A DNA stretch of 64,000 nucleotides, taken from Streptomyces sp. NK08204. GTDB lineage: Bacteria; Actinomycetota; Actinomycetes; Streptomycetales; Streptomycetaceae. Positions 27,333-36,181 of this stretch are shown here, piece by piece; within the stretch, counting starts at the first letter, position 1, and every line of letters begins with the position of its first letter. The notes under the pieces are model-generated. The model was not told the DNA's origin. It did no database searches and saw nothing but the letters and a program-made list of their open reading frames with translations. Location: NCBI RefSeq assembly GCF_020400585.1, contig NZ_JAINVF010000007.1:239002-303001 (forward strand), given 5' to 3'. The position numbers and the translations under genes were made by a program.

Positions 27333-28004
27333 CTAGGGCAGCCGTCGTACCAGGAGGTAGGTCCGCCGGCTGGGGTGCTCGTGGTCGGGGTGCGGTGCTC
27401 GGTCGAGTCGTGCGGTGAGGGCGAGGCCCGCCTCGGCGAGGGCCGCCGTTTCGGCGACCGGATCGAGGAAGCGGAAGGTGAGGTCGACGGGGCGGTCCCA
27501 CCATTCGGTGAGGTGTGTGGCCTGTCCGGGGCGGGTGGTGCTGTCGCTGGTGTGGAAGGCGAGGAGGGCATGGCCGGCGGGGCGCAGCACACGGGCGAAT
27601 TCCCTGTATGCGGCGGCTCGTTGCGCCTGGTCCAGGTGGATCACGGCGTACCAGCACAGTATGCCGCTCACCGTCCGCGAGCGGATCGGCAGCGCGGTCA
27701 TGTCCGCAGCGGCGAACGGCAGGGCGGTGGCGCGGTGCGCGATGGTGCACATGGCGGGCGACAGGTCGACGCCGAAGGTGTGGGCTCCGCGGCGGCCCAG
27801 GTGGGCTGTTGCGTGGCCCGGGCCGCAGCCGACGTCCACGACCGGTCCGCCGGAGGCCAGTTCGGCGAAGGCGTCCAGCAGGGCACGGTCAAGGGGCTTG
27901 CCCTCGAGTTCGTCGCCGATCTCGGCGGCGTAGCGTTCGGCCACCGTGTCGTAGCTGCGGCGTGTCACGGCGGATGCCGAGGCGTGCGGGAGCGGTGCTG
28001 TCAT
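27333..28004 (-). CDS. Class I SAM-dependent methyltransferase
   Basis: 223 aa; ATG at 28004 with GGAGTCAGG upstream. Motif I is PVVDVGCGPGHATAHL (about residues 53-68), followed by GVDLSPAM, the acidic loop and DMTALPIRSRTVSGILCWYAVIHL, and a C-terminal beta strand HPSRRTYLLVRRL. It begins SYDTVAERYAAEIGDELEGKPLDR, typical of UbiE/COQ5-like small-molecule methyltransferases. The substrate is unknown. No partner gene is immediately adjacent; the dehydrogenase-GNAT/methyltransferase operon lies 550 bases away in the same orientation. Confidence 0.85.
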   Translation of the reverse strand: MTAPLPHASASAVTRRSYDTVAERYAAEIGDELEGKPLDRALLDAFAELASGGPVVDVGCGPGHATAHLGRRGAHTFGVDLSPAMCTIAHRATALPFAAADMTALPIRSRTVSGILCWYAVIHLDQAQRAAAYREFARVLRPAGHALLAFHTSDSTTRPGQATHLTEWWDRPVDLTFRFLDPVAETAALAEAGLALTARLDRAPHPDHEHPSRRTYLLVRRLP

Positions 28005-28557
28005 ACCTGACTCCGGTCGGGTCGGACGAGGACGTCGGCGCCGGTCGGGCTGAACCCGGTGGCGAGGGAGGCGCGCAGGCCGCCGGGCAGCGCGGGCAGC
28101 ACCGTGACGGCCCCGTCGGGGGATGGGAAGCTTCTTTCGGCGGCGTCGGGAAATACTCCAGCAGCGGGTGTGGGGCGCGAGTGCGGTCCGGTCGGTGTCG
28201 AGGAATGCCGGCAGCGCCGGCGTCGAACCGCTCTGCCTGCTCCAGGCTCGGCAAGTGGGCGCGTCATCGACGACGGCGAGAGCCGGGTCGGCGACGAGCC
28301 CGTGCGGGAACCCGGCCTGCTCCACGGGCGTGTGGTTGTCGGTCAGTTGCCCGCCCATGGACGGCCCGGCCATGGACGGCCCGGCCATCGCGGCCGCGCT
28401 CCGTCCCGAGACGGCCGAGCACGTCCGCGCGGTGACACCTGTTGCGGCGGGGACCTCGCAGACTCGGGCTCTGGTCGCCGAAGTCCCAGCACGGCTGATG
28501 GAGTTCATGCCGATCGCCTTTCCGGGTCCGAGTGCCGGTGAGAGCCCTGCGCGCTCG
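28005..28557 (-). other. Probable gene relic upstream of methyltransferase
   Basis: No complete gene is visible in these 550 bases. Three minus-strand frames carry protein-like but discontinuous pieces: GFPHGLVADPALAVVDDAPTC at about 28310-28250, then a break, then SPDGAVTVLPALPGGLRASL at about 28125-28060. This suggests a frameshifted remnant of a gene I do not recognise. A 15-base unit (atggacggcccggcc) is duplicated at about 28358-28390. Confidence 0.3.
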
Positions 28558-29322
28558 TCAGGGCTTGACGGCGTGCAGGATCCGCATCCCCCGTGCGTCC
28601 GCGGCGTCGTGGCGGACCTCCAGACCCGCCGCTCGGCACTGTTCGACCAGCCATGAGGACGCGATCCGCAGCTTGGGGTAGCTGCCGGCCTGCTGCTGCC
28701 AGGAGCCGTCCGTGCGGGTGTGGAGCAGGTCGTGGACCATCACCGTGTCCTCGTCGCGGTATTCCAGGAAGCAGGTGAGGAGCCGGTCGTCGCTGCCGCG
28801 TACCGGAATGAAACGGTCGGTACCGTGCAGCTCCGTCGTGAGGTCGCGGTAGGTGACGACGAGGTGGCCGCCCGAGGCGAGGGCACGGCTGATGTGGCCG
28901 AGCAGCACGGGGACGTCCGCCTTGGACGGGAGGTGGGGAAGCGTGTCTCCCATGCAGACGACGGCCGCGGCCGTGCCCGGCTCGGCCGCCTCGGGCAGGA
29001 CGGTGCGGATGTCGCCGTGCACCGGCCGGACGACTGCGGCGTCCTGGGTGTGCGTGACGAGCTCGTCGAGCAGGCGGCGGCTGGTGTCCACGGCGATCAC
29101 CGAGGGGAAGCCGAGGCGTACCAGGGCCAGCGTCTGCGCACCGGAGCCGCAGCCCAGGTCGATGGCCGGGCCGCCGTCCGCGGTTCCTGTCAGGCCGAGT
29201 TCCGCGAGCGTCGCGGCCTGCCGGACCGCGACCTCGTGGACGTCGCCGCCCAGCATCCAGGTGTAGTGCTCGGCGAGCATCCGGTCGTAGTGGTCGACGG
29301 CGCTACCCGTGGCGGGGGTCAT
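28558..29322 (-). CDS. Class I SAM-dependent methyltransferase, second gene of dehydrogenase-GNAT operon
   Basis: 254 aa; ATG at 29322 with GGAGG upstream. Motif I reads PAIDLGCGSGAQTLALV (about 52-68), then VIAVDTSRRLLDEL, and VVCMGDTLPHL at the motif II position. Its first four bases overlap the stop of the dehydrogenase-GNAT gene (ATGA), so the two are translationally coupled. The C-terminus reads YPKLRIASSWLVEQCRAAGLEV, the usual last helix-strand of small-molecule methyltransferases. Substrate unknown; by context it may act on an amino acid or its N-acetyl derivative. Confidence 0.85.
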   Translation of the reverse strand: MTPATGSAVDHYDRMLAEHYTWMLGGDVHEVAVRQAATLAELGLTGTADGGPAIDLGCGSGAQTLALVRLGFPSVIAVDTSRRLLDELVTHTQDAAVVRPVHGDIRTVLPEAAEPGTAAAVVCMGDTLPHLPSKADVPVLLGHISRALASGGHLVVTYRDLTTELHGTDRFIPVRGSDDRLLTCFLEYRDEDTVMVHDLLHTRTDGSWQQQAGSYPKLRIASSWLVEQCRAAGLEVRHDAADARGMRILHAVKP

Positions 29323-30959
29323 GGCGTGGTCCTCCGGGTTGTCGGTACGCCTCGCCCACTGTCGCTCTGCGCGAGCAGCGAGGCGTCGGGCCAGGTGAAG
29401 CGGAGCTTGGCAGGGGAGCCGGCGAGCCGCGACGGTACGCCGCCGGGGGGCGACACCGGCGCCTTCTCGACGCAGGTTCCGCCCAGGGCGCGGTAGAACT
29501 CCTGGGCAGCTGCGTTCTGTTCGAGCACCCACAGGTACAGGGCACGGCCACTCGCGCGTTCGGCGACGGCCTGCGCGGCACGGGAGAGCAGTGCGGTGCC
29601 GAGGCCCATGCGTCGGCGGTGCTCGACGAGGTGCAGGTTGTCGATGAGGCTGCCCCAGCGGTCGTCCGCGTCGAAGACGACGTGGACGAATCCCGCGAGC
29701 CCGGTGTCGTCCTCGGCCACGACCGTCGCACTGCCGCTCGGGTCGGAAAGGCGCGAGGACCAGACGGACCGCCGGTCGGCCACCACGTCGCCGTCCAGGA
29801 ACGCGTCGGAGTACGCACCGCGGTAGTGCCGGCGCCAGCTGCCGGCGTGCAGCAGTGCCATGTTCTCGGCGTCGCGGGGCCCCGCTGCCCGGAAACGCAA
29901 CGCGGCCGTGGGTGAGCTGGTGGGGCTGCCGGCGGCGGCACGCAGGCGTCGCCGGGCTAGTTCGCTCGCCGCCTGCGCCGGGGTCTGGCCACGGAGCTGC
30001 GCGGTGTCCAGCAAGGTGTCGACGGTGTCCTCGATGGCGTCGACCCGTGCACGGGCGTCGTCCGCTCCGACGTGGTGGAGTTCGGTGCTGACGGCGTGGA
30101 TGACACCGCCTGCGCCGGCGACGAAATCCGGCACCCACAGGATGTCGCGCTGGTGCAGCAGATCGGAGACGTCCGGCGTGGCGAGTTGGTTGTTCGCCGG
30201 TCCGACCACGGCACGGCAGCGCAGCTCGGCCACGGTCTGCCGGGTCAGAACGGAACCGAGGGCCGCGGGGACCACGATGTCCACGTCCGCGGCGAGGATC
30301 TCCTCGGGCGACATCCAGACAGCGCCGAGCTCGTTGCCGACCTTCCGCTTGCCGGGATCGATGTCGGTCACCGTCAGCCTGGCTCCGTCGGCCGCGAGAA
30401 GGCGGGCGAGGCCGGCGCCCACGCGGCCCAGGCCGATCACGGCGAGACTGCGGCCGTCCAGGCTGGAGGTGCCGTACAGCCGTCGACCGACAGCCCGTAG
30501 TGCTGCGAGCGTCCCCTGCGCGGTGTGCGGGGACGAGTCGCCGCTTCCCCCCATATCCGTCGGCTTGCAGAACACGTGGGGGGTGGATTCCCCGATGACC
30601 GCCATGTCGGCGGGTCCGGTCCCGACATCCGGTCCGGTGGCGTACGCACCGCCCAGCGATGCGATCACCTCGGCCGCGTCACGCAGGACGTCCCGCCGCC
30701 GGCCGGCACCGAGGTCCATCCCTTCCGGCAGGGCCACGACCGCCTTCCCGCCGCCGCTCGAGAGCCCCGCCACGGCGAACTTGGAGGTCATCGCGGCCGA
30801 CAGGCGAAGGGCGTCGGTGAGACCGTCCCGCCAGTCGGCGTAGTGCCAGAGCCGGAGGCCGCCGGCCGCCGGACCGAGTGCCGTGGAGTGCACAGCCACG
30901 ATGACCGGCAGACGGGAGCGCCGGCCAGTGCGGATCACTACCTGCTCATGATCGAGCAT
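29319..30959 (-). CDS. Leu/Val/Phe dehydrogenase fused to a C-terminal GNAT acetyltransferase
   Basis: 546 aa; GGAGG five bases before the ATG. Residues 1 to about 345 form a complete Glu/Leu/Phe/Val-type dehydrogenase. It has GPAAGGLRLW, the substrate and catalytic lysines (MTSKFAVAGL, GGGKAVV), the acidic residue in GPDVGTGPADM, and an NAD Rossmann fingerprint GLGRVGAGLA. A short linker follows, then a GNAT fold (about 356-515) with acetyl-CoA motif A RRRMGLGTALLSRAA and C-terminal EFYRALGG. The dehydrogenase interconverts a branched or aromatic amino acid and its 2-oxo acid with NAD. The fused GNAT could N-acetylate the amine product. The gene is divergent from an Lrp/AsnC regulator, a common arrangement for amino-acid-responsive control. 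Confidence 0.88.
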   Translation of the reverse strand: MLDHEQVVIRTGRRSRLPVIVAVHSTALGPAAGGLRLWHYADWRDGLTDALRLSAAMTSKFAVAGLSSGGGKAVVALPEGMDLGAGRRRDVLRDAAEVIASLGGAYATGPDVGTGPADMAVIGESTPHVFCKPTDMGGSGDSSPHTAQGTLAALRAVGRRLYGTSSLDGRSLAVIGLGRVGAGLARLLAADGARLTVTDIDPGKRKVGNELGAVWMSPEEILAADVDIVVPAALGSVLTRQTVAELRCRAVVGPANNQLATPDVSDLLHQRDILWVPDFVAGAGGVIHAVSTELHHVGADDARARVDAIEDTVDTLLDTAQLRGQTPAQAASELARRRLRAAAGSPTSSPTAALRFRAAGPRDAENMALLHAGSWRRHYRGAYSDAFLDGDVVADRRSVWSSRLSDPSGSATVVAEDDTGLAGFVHVVFDADDRWGSLIDNLHLVEHRRRMGLGTALLSRAAQAVAERASGRALYLWVLEQNAAAQEFYRALGGTCVEKAPVSPPGGVPSRLAGSPAKLRFTWPDASLLAQSDSGRGVPTTRRTTP

Positions 30960-30975
30960 GGGACCTCCGCGTTCT

Positions 30976-31044
30976 CATTCATCCGATTCGACGACGCCAT
31001 GCTGCACAAATGTCTCCTCAACTCGCCATCAGACCGAACGAATG
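30976..31044. promoter_or_regulatory. Candidate Lrp operator between divergent genes
   Basis: Imperfect inverted repeat CATTCATCCG (30976-30985) and CGAACGAATG (31035-31044), 8 of 10 positions complementary, in the 112-base gap between the dehydrogenase-GNAT and Lrp starts. Lrp/AsnC proteins often bind such spaced half-sites; this assignment is inference. Confidence 0.35.
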
Positions 31045-31071
31045 GCTGATATTCGGGTACGGTCGTCGACC

Positions 31072-31536
31072 ATGGATGAACTTGATTCGGCGATCGTCCG
31101 GCTCCTCCAGACAGATGCACGGCAGTCCAACCGTGAACTCGCCCGGCAACTCGGCATCGCCCCCTCGACCTGCCTGGAGCGGGTCCGGGCACTCCACCGC
31201 CGGGGCGTCATCCGCGGCTACCACGCCGACATCGACCCCGCCGCCCTCAACCGCGGCGTTCAGGCGCTCGTCTCCGTCCAGGTGCGGCCCCTCAGCCGCG
31301 CCGTCATCGACGCCTTCAAGGGCTTCGCCGGCGGTCTGCCGGAAGTCCTGCACACCTTCGTGCTCTCCGGAGGCGACGACTTCCTGCTGCACGTCGCCGT
31401 ACAGGACCTCGACCACCTGCACGCCTTCCTCACGGACCGGCTCAGCAAGCGCGGTGAAATCACCGACTTCCGCACCTCGGTCATTTTTCAGCAGGTGAGC
31501 AACACCGTCCCCACGCGGCTTCCCACGCCCGAGTAG
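31072..31536 (+). CDS. Lrp/AsnC-family transcriptional regulator
   Basis: 154 aa. The ATG at 31072 starts at the conserved LDxxD opening (MDELDSAIVRLLQTDARQSNRELARQLGIAPSTCLERVRALHRRGVIRGY), a winged-helix domain. The RAM ligand-binding domain (about 65-145) contains VQALVSVQVRP and HTFVLSGGDDFLLHVAV. No clear ribosome site is seen at this start; an in-frame ATG at 31042 is possible. It is divergent from the dehydrogenase-GNAT operon and probably controls it in response to an amino acid. Confidence 0.92.
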   Translation: MDELDSAIVRLLQTDARQSNRELARQLGIAPSTCLERVRALHRRGVIRGYHADIDPAALNRGVQALVSVQVRPLSRAVIDAFKGFAGGLPEVLHTFVLSGGDDFLLHVAVQDLDHLHAFLTDRLSKRGEITDFRTSVIFQQVSNTVPTRLPTPE

Positions 31537-31807
31537 GCACGGCCCCGGGTGGCTCCAGGGTGCGGACCGGGCGGCGCAGGACATGGTCAGCCCGCCGGTG
31601 TCTCTCGTTGGGCGAGGGGCCGGGGACGCTGCCCTTCGCTTGGGCGGTTCCGCGCCCGCGCTGTTCCGCCGCAGAGCCGAACGACGGCGAGATCACCGGA
31701 CATGCCGCGTGTGCGCCCGAACGGCCCTCGTGGGTGGCGCGGAGTACCTCCACGTGGACGGTCGACCCTGCGGAAGGGCCCGGCCGATCTCCCGCCCGGC
31801 GCCGGCT

Positions 31808-32668
31808 TCACCTGGGTGGCGAGGTACCCGCGGTCCGCGTCGCGGTGACCGCCAGGGTGGCGTAGTGCATCGTGAAGCTGCCTCCCGCTGCATCGATGGC
31901 TGCGCCGACGCCCGCCAGCACGTCCTCCAACCGGGCCTGCGGGAGCCGGGTGAAGGCGCCTTGGGTGGGCAACTGGTCCAGCCACTCGTCCCGTGTGTAG
32001 GACTGGTCCCAGTCGTATCGCCACTGCTCGGGCTCGGCGAACGCGCCCGCCTCCCGTATCCCGTCGGCTGCCTTGGCGCACAGCGGCGCGTACCCGTCCA
32101 CGGCCGGCACCGACCCTTGACGGGCGGCGAGCGAGTCGGGCAGCACCCTGCGGTAGACCTCGGTAAAGGCGTGCGCCACCTCGGGCCCGGGTTGGCCCGC
32201 GTTCCAGAACAGGGCCAGCAGGCCGCGAGGGCGCAGGGCCTGCGCCGCCACGGCTGCGCCGGCGACCGGGTCCACCCAGTGCCAGGTCTGTCCGGAGACG
32301 ACAGCGTCGAACGTCCGCCCGGCCGGGTCCCAGGCTTCGAACGAGGCGACTTCCACGTCGAGTCCGCGCTTGCGCGCCAGGTCGGCCATCCGGGCGTCGA
32401 CGTCGACGCCCAGCACCCGGGAGCCGGCCGCTTCGAACTGCCGGGCCACGATGCCGGTGCCGCAGCCGACGTCGAGGACGTCCGGTCCCGGGCTGGCGGC
32501 GACGATCCGGTCCACCAAAGCCTGGGGGTAGTGGGGCCGAGCCCGGTCGTAGCGTTCGGCGTCCGAACCGAACGATTCCGCCACCTGTCGGTGTTCATGG
32601 GACGCGTGGCCGGATTCACGGGACGCGCGTCCGGGGCGAGGAGAACGCCCCGACGGTATAGTGGGCAT
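31808..32668 (-). CDS. Class I SAM-dependent methyltransferase controlled by adjacent TetR
   Basis: 286 aa if the ATG at 32668 is used; this start lies inside a TetR-type operator, and GTG at 32584 (VAESFGSDAERYDRARP) is an alternative. Motif I is VLDVGCGTGIVARQF and motif II is VVSGQTWHWVDP, which resembles the UbiE/Trans-aconitate methyltransferase subgroup. The C-terminus ends HYATLAVTATR. The divergent TetR gene starts 77 bases away, with two dyads between. Confidence 0.85.
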   Translation of the reverse strand: MPTIPSGRSPRPGRASRESGHASHEHRQVAESFGSDAERYDRARPHYPQALVDRIVAASPGPDVLDVGCGTGIVARQFEAAGSRVLGVDVDARMADLARKRGLDVEVASFEAWDPAGRTFDAVVSGQTWHWVDPVAGAAVAAQALRPRGLLALFWNAGQPGPEVAHAFTEVYRRVLPDSLAARQGSVPAVDGYAPLCAKAADGIREAGAFAEPEQWRYDWDQSYTRDEWLDQLPTQGAFTRLPQARLEDVLAGVGAAIDAAGGSFTMHYATLAVTATRTAGTSPPR

Positions 32669-32697
32669 GTGCCCACTATGAGTGGGCACATGCCCAC
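32661..32697. promoter_or_regulatory. Paired TetR operator
   Basis: Two 16-bp dyads, GTGGGCATGTGCCCAC (32661-32676) and GTGGGCACATGCCCAC (32682-32697). Each has perfect 7-bp arms, and each is the reverse complement of the other. Their centres are 21 bp apart, two helical turns, which suits two TetR dimers. They lie between the divergent methyltransferase and TetR genes. Confidence 0.8.
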
Positions 32698-32744
32698 TCG
32701 TCAATCGAAACGGGCCGATCCAACGGAGCGAGGGAGATTGCGCG

Positions 32745-33329
32745 GTGCCCACGGGAGTAGCCATCCGCGACGTTCGCGACCAACTCTTCGAAGCGGCCGA
32801 GCGCGTCCTGCTCCGCGACGGACCGAGCGCGCTGACCAGCCGGGCGGTCACCACTGAGGCGGGCTGCGCCAAGGGCGTCCTGCACCGCCACTTCGCCGAC
32901 TTCGACGCCTTCCTCGCCGAGCTCGTGCTGGACCGCATCGCCCGGATCGACGACCAGGCTGCCGCCCTGCGCAGAACAGCTGGAACCGGCACCGTGGCCG
33001 ACAACCTCACCCGGGAACTGATCGACCTGTTCGGGTCGGTCGCGGTGGCGATCGTCAGCCTCGTCACCTCCCGGGACGACCTGCGTGCCCGCCTGCGCAC
33101 GGCCAGGCCCACCGGCGTCCCGGTCCTCAGCGACGCCGCGACCGCGATCACCTCCTACCTCACCGCTGAACGCGACCTCGGCCGCATCACCGCAGACGCG
33201 GACATCGACACACTCGCTCCCACGCTGATCGGGGCCGTGCACATGCTGTTCGCCGACCGGCAAGGCACCCCACCGGACACCGGGGCCGTCCGCAAGGTCG
33301 TGACCGCGGTCATGGCCGGCGTCGCGTAG
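32745..33329 (+). CDS. TetR-family regulator
   Basis: 194 aa from GTG at 32745, with GAGGGAG upstream. The N-terminal helix-turn-helix (about 8-55) reads RDQLFEAAERVLLRDGPSALTSRAVTTEAGCAKGVLHRHFADFDAFLAELV. The C-terminal part (60-194) is an all-helical ligand domain. It is divergent from the SAM methyltransferase and probably autoregulates through the two dyads in between. Confidence 0.9.
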   Translation: MPTGVAIRDVRDQLFEAAERVLLRDGPSALTSRAVTTEAGCAKGVLHRHFADFDAFLAELVLDRIARIDDQAAALRRTAGTGTVADNLTRELIDLFGSVAVAIVSLVTSRDDLRARLRTARPTGVPVLSDAATAITSYLTAERDLGRITADADIDTLAPTLIGAVHMLFADRQGTPPDTGAVRKVVTAVMAGVA

Positions 33330-33802
33330 CGGCCCCACACGCTGCTGATCGTGACTGCCATGCCTTGAGGGGCGGGTGACCGGGGGAACGATCGCCCGGA
33401 CCTCGAGCGGGCAGCTCCTCACGGCTGACTGCTCTTTGGTGACCTGACGCCGAACGGAACCCGGAGTCCGGCCGGCCGCCCTGAGCGAGCCCGCAAAGCC
33501 GGATTCCCCGACGCAACCCCTGCCGTCAAAGATCTCCGGACACACTCATCGGGCAACGGCGGAACGGACGGTCCGGGGCACCACCGCACGGTCTCGCGGA
33601 AGTGAGGCGACCATCTCCTGGAGCCTGTCCGGCGCAGCATGGGCCCGTCAAACGGCAGTGCTCTAGGGCCTGTTGACTTCCTCCAAGATCGGGGCCGGGA
33701 GCCGGTCGATGTCGGTGATCGCGCGGCTTCTCACCCGGGCATGAAGATCGTCACGGAGCCCGGGACGCGGGCTGACATCGCACTCAGGGGGAGGAGACCC
33801 GG
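33330..33802. other. Gene-free stretch
   Basis: About 470 bases after the TetR gene. No gene or RNA is recognised. The segment 33655-33735 is a little less GC-rich and shows fragmented coding potential; it might be an old insertion scar, but no terminal repeats were found. Confidence 0.3.
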
Positions 33803-34639
33803 GTGACAGGCGGGTATTCGATATTTACTGAAACGATGGCCGACCTCACGTATCCAGAAGTGGAGGCAGCGGCTGGTCGAGGTGCATGCGTGCTGCTCCC
33901 CACCGGTGTCATAGAGCAGCACGGTCCCCATCTGCCACTGGGAACCGATGCCTACGGCGCCTATCAACTGTGCCGGCTCGTGAAGGCGGAACTGGAGCAG
34001 CACGGGGTGGAGGCGCTGATCGCTCCACCGGTTTTCTGGGGCATCAATCAGGTCTGTTCGAGCTTCCCCGGAACCTTCCGCACGCGTCCCGAGACGGCGG
34101 TCGCGCTGCACACCGACATCCTGGATTCCCTGGCAACGGACGGATTCGAGCGGATCTTCGTCATCAACCACCAGGGGGACATCGCCCACAACCAGATGCT
34201 GCTGGACGTCGTGCAGCGCCAGCACGCGGAAGGGCATACCCGGGTCGTGCTGGTGGAACCCGACTTCATCGCCGACCGGCTCGGCGACGCCGCGCAGACA
34301 CCTGCCCTGGGTGTCTTTGCCATGCAGCCCTTGTTCGAAGGTCTGGAGCTGACCGGCGAACTGGGTGTGCACGCGGAAGAGATCGAAAGCGCACTGATGA
34401 TGCGCTGGTTCCCCGAACTCGTCGACTACGACGCCATGGCCCGGCTGAAGCCCACCGGCCTGGGGCCGCAAGACCTGGCGGAATGGCGGAAAGGCGGCGA
34501 GCACGCCCGACAGGTGACACCACAGGGCTTCTTCGGCGCCCCCTGCCCCAAAGATCCCTTCCTGTGGAGATTCCACCAGCGTATGGCTCGCGCCATGGCG
34601 AATGTCGTCATGAACCCACCGCAGACGCCAGGCAGTTGA
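33803..34639 (+). CDS. Creatininase-family amidohydrolase
   Basis: 278 aa from GTG at 33803, behind AGGGGGAGGAG. The metal-binding opening is LLPTGVIEQHGPHLPLGTDAY (Glu, His and Asp ligands). The second part has FERIFVINHQGDIAHNQ, where the usual form is N-x-H-G-G-N, and HAEEIES, the usual H-A-G-x-x-E-T-S. These deviations suggest a divergent subfamily. Relatives hydrolyse creatinine, open the FAPy lactam in F420/riboflavin-type synthesis (ArfB), or mature mycofactocin (MftE). The substrate is unknown here and no mycofactocin genes are nearby. Confidence 0.8.
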   Translation: MTGGYSIFTETMADLTYPEVEAAAGRGACVLLPTGVIEQHGPHLPLGTDAYGAYQLCRLVKAELEQHGVEALIAPPVFWGINQVCSSFPGTFRTRPETAVALHTDILDSLATDGFERIFVINHQGDIAHNQMLLDVVQRQHAEGHTRVVLVEPDFIADRLGDAAQTPALGVFAMQPLFEGLELTGELGVHAEEIESALMMRWFPELVDYDAMARLKPTGLGPQDLAEWRKGGEHARQVTPQGFFGAPCPKDPFLWRFHQRMARAMANVVMNPPQTPGS

Positions 34640-35010
34640 TCAGAGACCGGGTCCAGCGATACGTGGAAGAGCAGGCCGGCCCCCGCGCTGCCAGGCGTTC
34701 TGGGAGATGCAGGACGGCCGGCTCTTTCGCCAAGGCCCATAGCCCACGGCCGGGTTGGCGTGAGCAGCGGATTCCGTACCGCTACTGGGCGGAGTCCGGG
34801 CGAACACGCCCGTGCGTCTGGCCGAACACTCCCGTGTGGAAACCCAGTTCCCCGTGAGTCCCCCATCCCTTCCGGCACGAGAGTGGCACGGCTACGGGAC
34901 CGTTCCCCGGGCCCCTCGATGCGAACCGCGGGCGGTGTCGGCGCCGAGGCCGCTCGGCCGACCATGATCGGCTCGTAGACAGCATGGTCAAGATCCGGCA
35001 GGATCGGCGG
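34640..35010. other. Gene-free stretch
   Basis: About 370 bases with no convincing gene on either strand. Fragments at 34690-34860 look weakly coding on the + strand but contain stops. Confidence 0.3.
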
Positions 35011-35592
35011 ATGTCGACGCGTGAACGGCCGGTCGTGGTCGCCGTATGCGGGTCCCCGGGGGCCGGAAAGACCACCGTTGCCTGCGCAACGGCGCGCCGC
35101 CTCGGTGTGCCGTTCCTGACCCGGGATGAGATCAAGGCCGGTCTCGGGCTGTCCTCGGCTTCCGTCGCCGAGGACGGTGGTGTTCAGTTCAACCCGGACT
35201 TCCACATCGCCGGCGGTCCATTGAGCCTCCGTGCTGAGGCCGTGATGGTCGACGCAGCCCAGCTGCTCGCCTCATCAGGGGCGAGCTTCGTCGTGGAGTC
35301 CTCCGTGTTGTCGCGCAAGCTGCTGGATGCGCTCCTCGCATGCGACGCCCGGGTGCTCGCTGTTCACGTCGTCGCCGGCGAATCGGTCATCGCCGAGCGC
35401 CTCCGCGCCCGGGCGGCCGGAGGCGGGGCAGTCGACCGACAGCTCTCCTCTCAGTTCCAGCGAGGCGAGATGAAGCGGTCGATTTTCGCTCCGCCGGGTG
35501 GAGCCCATGCCGTCGTTGAAGTCGATACCTCAGATGGTGGTGACCCGGACGTCGAAGGCATCGAGGCAGCAGTCGCCGCCCTGATCCGGTGA
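35011..35592 (+). CDS. Small P-loop kinase (AAA_33 type)
   Basis: 193 aa from ATG at 35011, with AGGA upstream; an in-frame ATG at 34984 is possible. Walker A is CGSPGAGKTT near residue 15. VPFLTRDEIKAGLG follows, as in zeta-toxin/chloramphenicol-phosphotransferase-like kinases, and then LLASSGASFVVESSVLSRKLLDALL. An Arg-rich lid is seen at SVIAERLRARAAGGGAVD. It is single-domain and cytoplasmic. It probably phosphorylates a small molecule; the substrate cannot be read from the sequence. Confidence 0.75.
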   Translation: MSTRERPVVVAVCGSPGAGKTTVACATARRLGVPFLTRDEIKAGLGLSSASVAEDGGVQFNPDFHIAGGPLSLRAEAVMVDAAQLLASSGASFVVESSVLSRKLLDALLACDARVLAVHVVAGESVIAERLRARAAGGGAVDRQLSSQFQRGEMKRSIFAPPGGAHAVVEVDTSDGGDPDVEGIEAAVAALIR

Positions 35593-36181
35593 CCGAGCGT
35601 CGCTCACAGGTGCCCGGCTCGGGAGATCGCGCACGGACGCACAGTGGAGAGGGTTGTTACTCGCCCTGCCGGGCGGGGTTCAATCCGTGTGCGCGTGGCG
35701 GTGGTTGGGTGCCTGGCGATGCGCGAGCATCAGGAGGAGCACTGGCCGGATCGTCCACGTGATCCGAGTTCCGGCGTGGGCCACTGACACCGTGCACGGC
35801 GAGACTCACCAGCCCAATGACCGTAGTCCCGAGGCCGATGGTGCTTCGTCGGTCGATGTAGTACGCGGTCGCCTTGACGTCCCTGGCCCGGAGCCGGAGT
35901 GAGTCTCGTCTGAGCCACGGGCTCCCGCACCGAACCTTCGCTCCTCGACCCACTGCTTCCCCAGCTCGGGCCACCACGCACGTGGTCAGCGAGGGCGAGC
36001 GGGAAGCCGTCGCCCTGCTCGCTGAGCCACTGGGCGACCCGGTCATCGGTTGAGCAACGATGGTGGGTGCGACGAGCGACGGGATACGCCTCGATGCACC
36101 CACCACCAACCTCATCCACTCTGCCGACGCTGTCGAGCAGAGAGGGTTACAGCGACCGGCCCTTGCCTCCGGCTGCCACCG
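35593..36181. other. Intergenic region with one possible relic
   Basis: About 590 bases. On the minus strand near 35900-35780 there is an isolated protein-like stretch (RARDVKATAYYIDRRSTIGL then TTVIGLVSLAVHGVSG) containing a possible membrane helix, but no supported start. I see no other feature. Confidence 0.25.

Noticed and set aside
33655..33735. An IS-element end
   Set aside because: No inverted terminal repeats, target duplication or transposase fragment could be found.
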